DNA from: an uncultured Draconibacterium sp.
Lineage (GTDB): Bacteria > Bacteroidota > Bacteroidia > Bacteroidales > Prolixibacteraceae
Direction of reading: 5' to 3'
NCBI RefSeq assembly: GCF_963677155.1
Contig: NZ_OY781884.1
Location: 1,606,501-1,670,500, forward strand
Length of the DNA: 64,000 nucleotides
Shown: positions 60,108-64,000 of the stretch, one piece after another
Position numbering within the stretch: the first letter of the stretch is position 1
How the letters are laid out: each line of letters starts with the position of its first letter
Notes under the pieces: generated by a model
Seen by the model: the letters and a program-made list of their open reading frames with translations, nothing else
The model's database searches: none
Told to the model about the DNA's origin: nothing
Position numbers and translations under genes: made by a program

Positions 60108-62888
60108 TTCCAGTTCATAGCACAACAGGTTTCCGTCTTCGTCGCCAACTAACAGGTTGAGCGAACCTCCATTTTGTAATTCACCAATCGCAAATTCACT
60201 GTTACCACTTAACGGAAATCCTTCATATTGTTTTCCTGCCGCATCAAATAAATAAATCTCGTTTTCATCGGCATCGGTTACGCCAATCATCTTTTTGGTA
60301 GCTGAAAGAGCATACAGATTCACCTCCAATAAATTATGGTCGAATTCCTCACTAAATATCCTATCACCATCTGCGTCGAAAACAAACAACTCGTCTTTGT
60401 CAATAAATACAAACTCCGGCTTTCCGTCACCATTAATATCATCCACCTTAAAACTATGATCAGATGAAAATTTACCAGGTTTCGTTTGCGCAAATTTGCC
60501 GTCGAAGAACAGGTAGAAAACATCTCCATCACGGCTGGTCGCAATCATTTTGGGCACACCTTGTGTATTTAAGGCTATTTCGTTTGCCGATGGTTCAAAT
60601 TTTGCCGATGAGTTTACACGTGTCTCTCCCCTTCTGTTTTGGATATAAACCTGATTTTCGTCGCTAAAAACAATATAATCCTTACCACTCACCCTAAAAA
60701 ACTGTATTGAGCTGGTTACCGTTCCGCTTGTCTTATCAAATGTCCAACCACTGATAATTTTCCCCTCATGACTGTAAGCATAAACTTTTTTATTCTGGCA
60801 AGCCACGAAATAACGGTACTTGTTATTGTTGTTGTAGTCAAATACATTTACACCATTGGTAGCCGGCGATTTTAATACAATTGGGAAGTTCGCCACGCTG
60901 TTTCCGTTTCGGTCGATCAGATAGATTTTTTCGCTGGTATTAAACAAGTACTGCAATTTGCCATTGTTGTAATAATCTATCTGGTGAATCTGCCCCAGAA
61001 TCTTCCCGCTAACCGGTGCACTCCATATTATCTTTCCGTCGGCATCAATCAAATGAAGTTGATTATTTACATCCTGTACAATTATTTCCTTCTTCGATTT
61101 ATTTGTATGATTGATTACAATTTGCGGCTTAACGGCTACTTCGGCTCCCAACCGGCATTGCCATTTTGCACGAACATCTTTTTTCGGATTTTGCTGATAG
61201 CCCAAATTCAATGAGTTAAAATAAATGTTGTTTTCGCACACCACTTGCCAGCTTATGGCATTAAACTTTCTGAAAATCTCTTCATTCTTCTCCAGTCCCT
61301 TGTTTATTTTAGAATTAAACAAGTCGTGACGAAGCGCATAAAGATTATTTATATTGCCATATACATTCAAGTTAGCTTTACTCTCGGTTGCTCTCCGAAT
61401 CGTTTCATAATCGGCATCAATTCGCAAAGCTTCTCCCGAATCCATATCATCGAGATATCTTTCCAGACCTTTTTCCGAACTGGCAAAAATCAGTTGATCA
61501 TCGCGAAAAGTGGCAAAGCGGGCACGGACAAAATCGAAGGCTCCGCCCAACCAAATACCGGGCAGCGTTGGATATGGAAACTGATAAATCCGGTAGTCTT
61601 GTTCGTCATCCGATTTAAAAGTAGTCACCAAACTTGCAAACTCAACATCTTTTCGTTTGGCATAGTTAGTCAACATTCCTTCAAAAAGCTCCTGGCTTTC
61701 TTTCCGCGACTGGCCACTTAAAATAAATAGCGAGCCCATTTCGGCTTCAGTAGGAACAGATGTGATGGCTGCCAACACTCTGTCTTTTACCAGACTTTTT
61801 AATTTATCACGACTATCGGTGCGGAAATTCTGCTCCATCATTTTTATTTTCTCTTCCCTGTCGTAATATGCCTCGGAATGTACAAAATAGTTTTCCAGAT
61901 TTCTAAAAAACAGATCTCTGTCAGAAAATGAAAATCCAATATAAAACGAGGTTGATTTGGGCAACAAACGATCGGCATTACAACTTACGGCTTCCTGTCC
62001 TTGTAAAACCGAAAGAAAATGATTCAGTGAATCGTCGGCAGCCGTAATTCCGTTCAATGTTAAACGATTATCGTGAAAATTCAAATCAAACTCACTCCAG
62101 CTAGCGTAATCCCTTATTTTCAGCACATCACGTTTCAGGTTAATTCGGTCGGTTTCGCCAAATTCGTTTTCCTGCTTTTTAGTTGTTGCATTTAAAAAAT
62201 TGGCCCAAAGCTCAGGGAATCGCCGGTGGTTAATATACCACGCCACTTCCGACTGGTTGGAAACCGTTTTGTTAACCAGTTTAAAATACTGATTATCGTT
62301 AATACCGGGAACATTCAGTTGCCTGATGCATTTTTCAACCAAAATAACTTCGGGACTTATAATTACCAGATTACCGGCAACGCTAAAACTAAGTTTGTTG
62401 CTCCCGTTTGAATCAACGACATCAATTACGGTATAACCATTATAGTTTCGTTTCTGAAATGAAGTACTCGCAATCCCGGTCAGCTTCTCAATTAATAACT
62501 CAAACCCTTCACGCTCTTTTGCACTTTTTAGATTACCAATAATTACCGGATGTAATACGTTTTTCCCGACAAAATCAAGTGCCAGTACAACTGGTCGTTT
62601 ACCGAGCTGATTCTGAATTTCAGGTTCACTTTCAATAACGTTCTGAATGTTCGACACCTGATTTAATAACTTATTAAACTCAGGAATTCCAGCTAACTCC
62701 TGCACTATAGGATTATCCGCAGGAATGGCCTTTAGTCCATCGGCTTCGAGAAATACCGGCGCCGTTAGCGGAACTGCTTTATAAAGTGAAGATTCGTGTT
62801 GAAATACAACTTTTTCTTTAGTAAAATACAGAAACCCGGCTACGGCCGCTGCCAAAATGATAAGTATGATTATGAGGTACCGCTTCAT
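60105..62888 (-). CDS. Membrane-anchored DUF3352-type protein with C-terminal beta-propeller
   Basis: A 927-residue envelope protein of unknown role. The N-terminal helix (YLIIILIILAAAVAGFLYF) anchors it. Residues about 35-560 have the DUF3352-like layout (KAVPLTAPVFLEADGLKAIP, then SKANLNVYGNINNLYALRHD). Residues about 590-927 are a propeller with repeats of the type NNQLHLIDADGKIIWSAPVS, KKVYAYSHEGKIISGWTFDK and EIYLFDAAGKQYEGFPLSGN, in which DG-type calcium or turn motifs recur (DDINGDGKPEFVFIDKDELF). It looks like a scaffold or sensor on the periplasmic face. No catalytic residue is evident. It is a single-gene unit, convergent with queA and downstream of infB. Confidence 0.72.
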   Translation of the reverse strand: MKRYLIIILIILAAAVAGFLYFTKEKVVFQHESSLYKAVPLTAPVFLEADGLKAIPADNPIVQELAGIPEFNKLLNQVSNIQNVIESEPEIQNQLGKRPVVLALDFVGKNVLHPVIIGNLKSAKEREGFELLIEKLTGIASTSFQKRNYNGYTVIDVVDSNGSNKLSFSVAGNLVIISPEVILVEKCIRQLNVPGINDNQYFKLVNKTVSNQSEVAWYINHRRFPELWANFLNATTKKQENEFGETDRINLKRDVLKIRDYASWSEFDLNFHDNRLTLNGITAADDSLNHFLSVLQGQEAVSCNADRLLPKSTSFYIGFSFSDRDLFFRNLENYFVHSEAYYDREEKIKMMEQNFRTDSRDKLKSLVKDRVLAAITSVPTEAEMGSLFILSGQSRKESQELFEGMLTNYAKRKDVEFASLVTTFKSDDEQDYRIYQFPYPTLPGIWLGGAFDFVRARFATFRDDQLIFASSEKGLERYLDDMDSGEALRIDADYETIRRATESKANLNVYGNINNLYALRHDLFNSKINKGLEKNEEIFRKFNAISWQVVCENNIYFNSLNLGYQQNPKKDVRAKWQCRLGAEVAVKPQIVINHTNKSKKEIIVQDVNNQLHLIDADGKIIWSAPVSGKILGQIHQIDYYNNGKLQYLFNTSEKIYLIDRNGNSVANFPIVLKSPATNGVNVFDYNNNNKYRYFVACQNKKVYAYSHEGKIISGWTFDKTSGTVTSSIQFFRVSGKDYIVFSDENQVYIQNRRGETRVNSSAKFEPSANEIALNTQGVPKMIATSRDGDVFYLFFDGKFAQTKPGKFSSDHSFKVDDINGDGKPEFVFIDKDELFVFDADGDRIFSEEFDHNLLEVNLYALSATKKMIGVTDADENEIYLFDAAGKQYEGFPLSGNSEFAIGELQNGGSLNLLVGDEDGNLLCYELE

Positions 62889-62983
62889 CTTTTATTCTTT
62901 TTGTCAAAAGTAATAAATAGCTAACGCTCCGAACTACCTTTTTCGTTTATGAAATTAAACATTGATTGTTAATATTTAAGGGG

Positions 62984-63013
62984 TAACAAAAAAGGCCGGG
63001 TTTCCCCAGCCTT
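62984..63013 (-). terminator. Terminator of infB
   Basis: On the minus strand AAGGCTGGG pairs with CCCGGCCTT (one G-T pair) around GAAA and is followed by TTTTTT. The distance to the infB stop is about 22 bases. Confidence 0.85.
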
Positions 63014-63035
63014 CTCTTTTATAGAATAATCGTTT

Positions 63036-64000
63036 TTATAATGTCTTCGCTACCTCAACTTCATGGTAAGCTTCAACGTGGTCGCCAACCTTCATGTCGT
63101 TAAATTTCTCGATATTCAAACCGCACTCGTAGCCGTTTTTCACTTCTTTTACGTCTTCTTTAAAACGTTTTAGCGAACCTAATAAGCCATCGTAGATTAC
63201 AATTCCATCGCGAATTACACGAACTTTCGAATTACGTGTCACTTTTCCATCACGAACGATACAACCTGCAACGGTTCCCACTTTCGTGATTTTAAATACT
63301 TCCAGCACCTCTACAGTCCCGGTAATTTCCTCCTTAATTTCAGGAGAAAGCATACCCTCCATCGCGGCCTTAATCTCGTTAATCGCATCGTAAATAATCG
63401 AGTACAAACGAATATCAATTTGCTCTCTTTCTGCTATTTTACGGGCATTCAACGACGGGCGTACCTGGAAACCAACTACAATAGCTTCTGACGCTGCAGC
63501 CAGTGAAATATCAGATTCGGAAATCTGGCCCACTGCTTTATGAATGATATTGATCTGAATTTCTTCAGTTGATAACTTAATCAACGAGTCAGACAGTGCT
63601 TCGATAGATCCGTCAACGTCACCTTTAACAATAAGGTTCAACTCCTGGAAATTACCGATTGCAATACGACGTCCGATTTCATCAAGCGTAATGTGTTTCT
63701 GCGTACGCAATCCCTGCTCACGAGCCAGTTGCTCACGCTTATTGGTAATGCTTCGTGCTTCCCGCTCGCTTTCCATAACATTGAACTTATCACCAGCCTG
63801 TGGCGCACCGTTCAATCCAAGAATAATTGCAGGTTGCGCAGGCCCAACATTCATAATGTTTTGATTACGCTCGTTAAACATTGCTTTTACGTGACCGTAA
63901 TACTGACCGGCAATAATTATATCACCAACCTTTAATGTTCCACTTTCAACCAGCAAAGTTGATACGTATCCGCGACCTCGGTCAAGCTCTGATTCAATAA
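63036..64000 (-). CDS. infB: Translation initiation factor IF-2, 3' part
   Basis: The window holds the last 321 codons of IF-2; the frame is open to the right edge, so the start lies outside. The visible part is domains III and IV after the G domain: [20 protein letters not shown], then [20 protein letters not shown]. Domain 3 has [20 protein letters not shown] and [20 protein letters not shown]. The C-terminal tRNA-binding domain has [20 protein letters not shown] and [20 protein letters not shown]. The GTPase motifs would be upstream. The C-terminus is complete and a terminator follows. The beta-barrel C-domain that binds fMet-tRNA is intact. Confidence 0.96.
   Translation of the reverse strand, partial: IESELDRGRGYVSTLLVESGTLKVGDIIIAGQYYGHVKAMFNERNQNIMNVGPAQPAIILGLNGAPQAGDKFNVMESEREARSITNKREQLAREQGLRTQKHITLDEIGRRIAIGNFQELNLIVKGDVDGSIEALSDSLIKLSTEEIQINIIHKAVGQISESDISLAAASEAIVVGFQVRPSLNARKIAEREQIDIRLYSIIYDAINEIKAAMEGMLSPEIKEEITGTVEVLEVFKITKVGTVAGCIVRDGKVTRNSKVRVIRDGIVIYDGLLGSLKRFKEDVKEVKNGYECGLNIEKFNDMKVGDHVEAYHEVEVAKTL

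Overview
The window is chromosomal DNA of a member of the Bacteroidota, most likely of the Marinilabiliales (Prolixibacteraceae-like) branch. The evidence is promoters of the form TTTG-N19-TAnnTTTG, start codons without Shine-Dalgarno sequences, and families typical of the phylum: a DUF5687 ABC permease, DUF3098 between ftsX and uppP, a PorQ/PorV-like barrel, a gliding-type C-terminal domain and a DUF3857-transglutaminase protein. The order-level placement is inference from gene content only. Most of the window is housekeeping chromosome; I see no prophage, insertion sequence, CRISPR array or plasmid backbone.

Layout. 1-2.4 kb: a DUF151 nuclease (cut by the window edge) and a dCache histidine kinase. 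2.6-6.7 kb: rplU-rpmA (L27 carries an unusual helix-hairpin-helix tail), a decayed esterase, serS and asd. 6.7-14 kb: a secreted lamin-tail protein, an ABC permease/ATPase pair, recX and a large DUF3857-transglutaminase membrane protein. 13.9-25.4 kb: prfB with a programmed +1 frameshift, ppk1, an ArsC-family protein, sucCD, a SIS isomerase, an isochorismatase-like hydrolase, a YycJ-type metallo-hydrolase, aspartate kinase, an esterase and an M23/LysM peptidase. 25.6-34.6 kb: a transaldolase-family aldolase, a frameshifted relic of a propeller sensor, a PIF1-HRDC helicase, aroK, parC and parE. 34.6-35.8 kb: a 1.2-kb non-coding island. 35.8-41 kb: a membrane-anchored MutS-like ATPase, PAP2, obgE, adk and hpt on one strand, with purE opposite. 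41-50 kb: two outer-membrane proteins, a PlsC acyltransferase, a HAD phosphatase, recJ, lysS and an M50-like membrane protease. 50-53 kb: a gene of unknown function, tRNA-Thr(CGU), a tandem PRC-barrel protein and an intergenic region with two tiny membrane-protein genes. 53-56 kb: rplM-rpsI-rpsB-tsf. 56-60 kb: ftsX, DUF3098, uppP, truB and queA. 60-64 kb: a DUF3352-type propeller protein and the 3' part of infB.

The genes worth most attention are outside the housekeeping set. Two 28-29-residue single-span membrane proteins that align without gaps lie head to tail at 52.3-52.7 kb. An eleven-unit array with an exact 21-bp period, whose orientation flips at a central dyad, lies at 34.98-35.18 kb. 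Next to it is a 420-bp element bounded by imperfect terminal inverted repeats and rich in hairpins. Two degraded genes (an esterase and a two-component propeller sensor) show ongoing gene loss.
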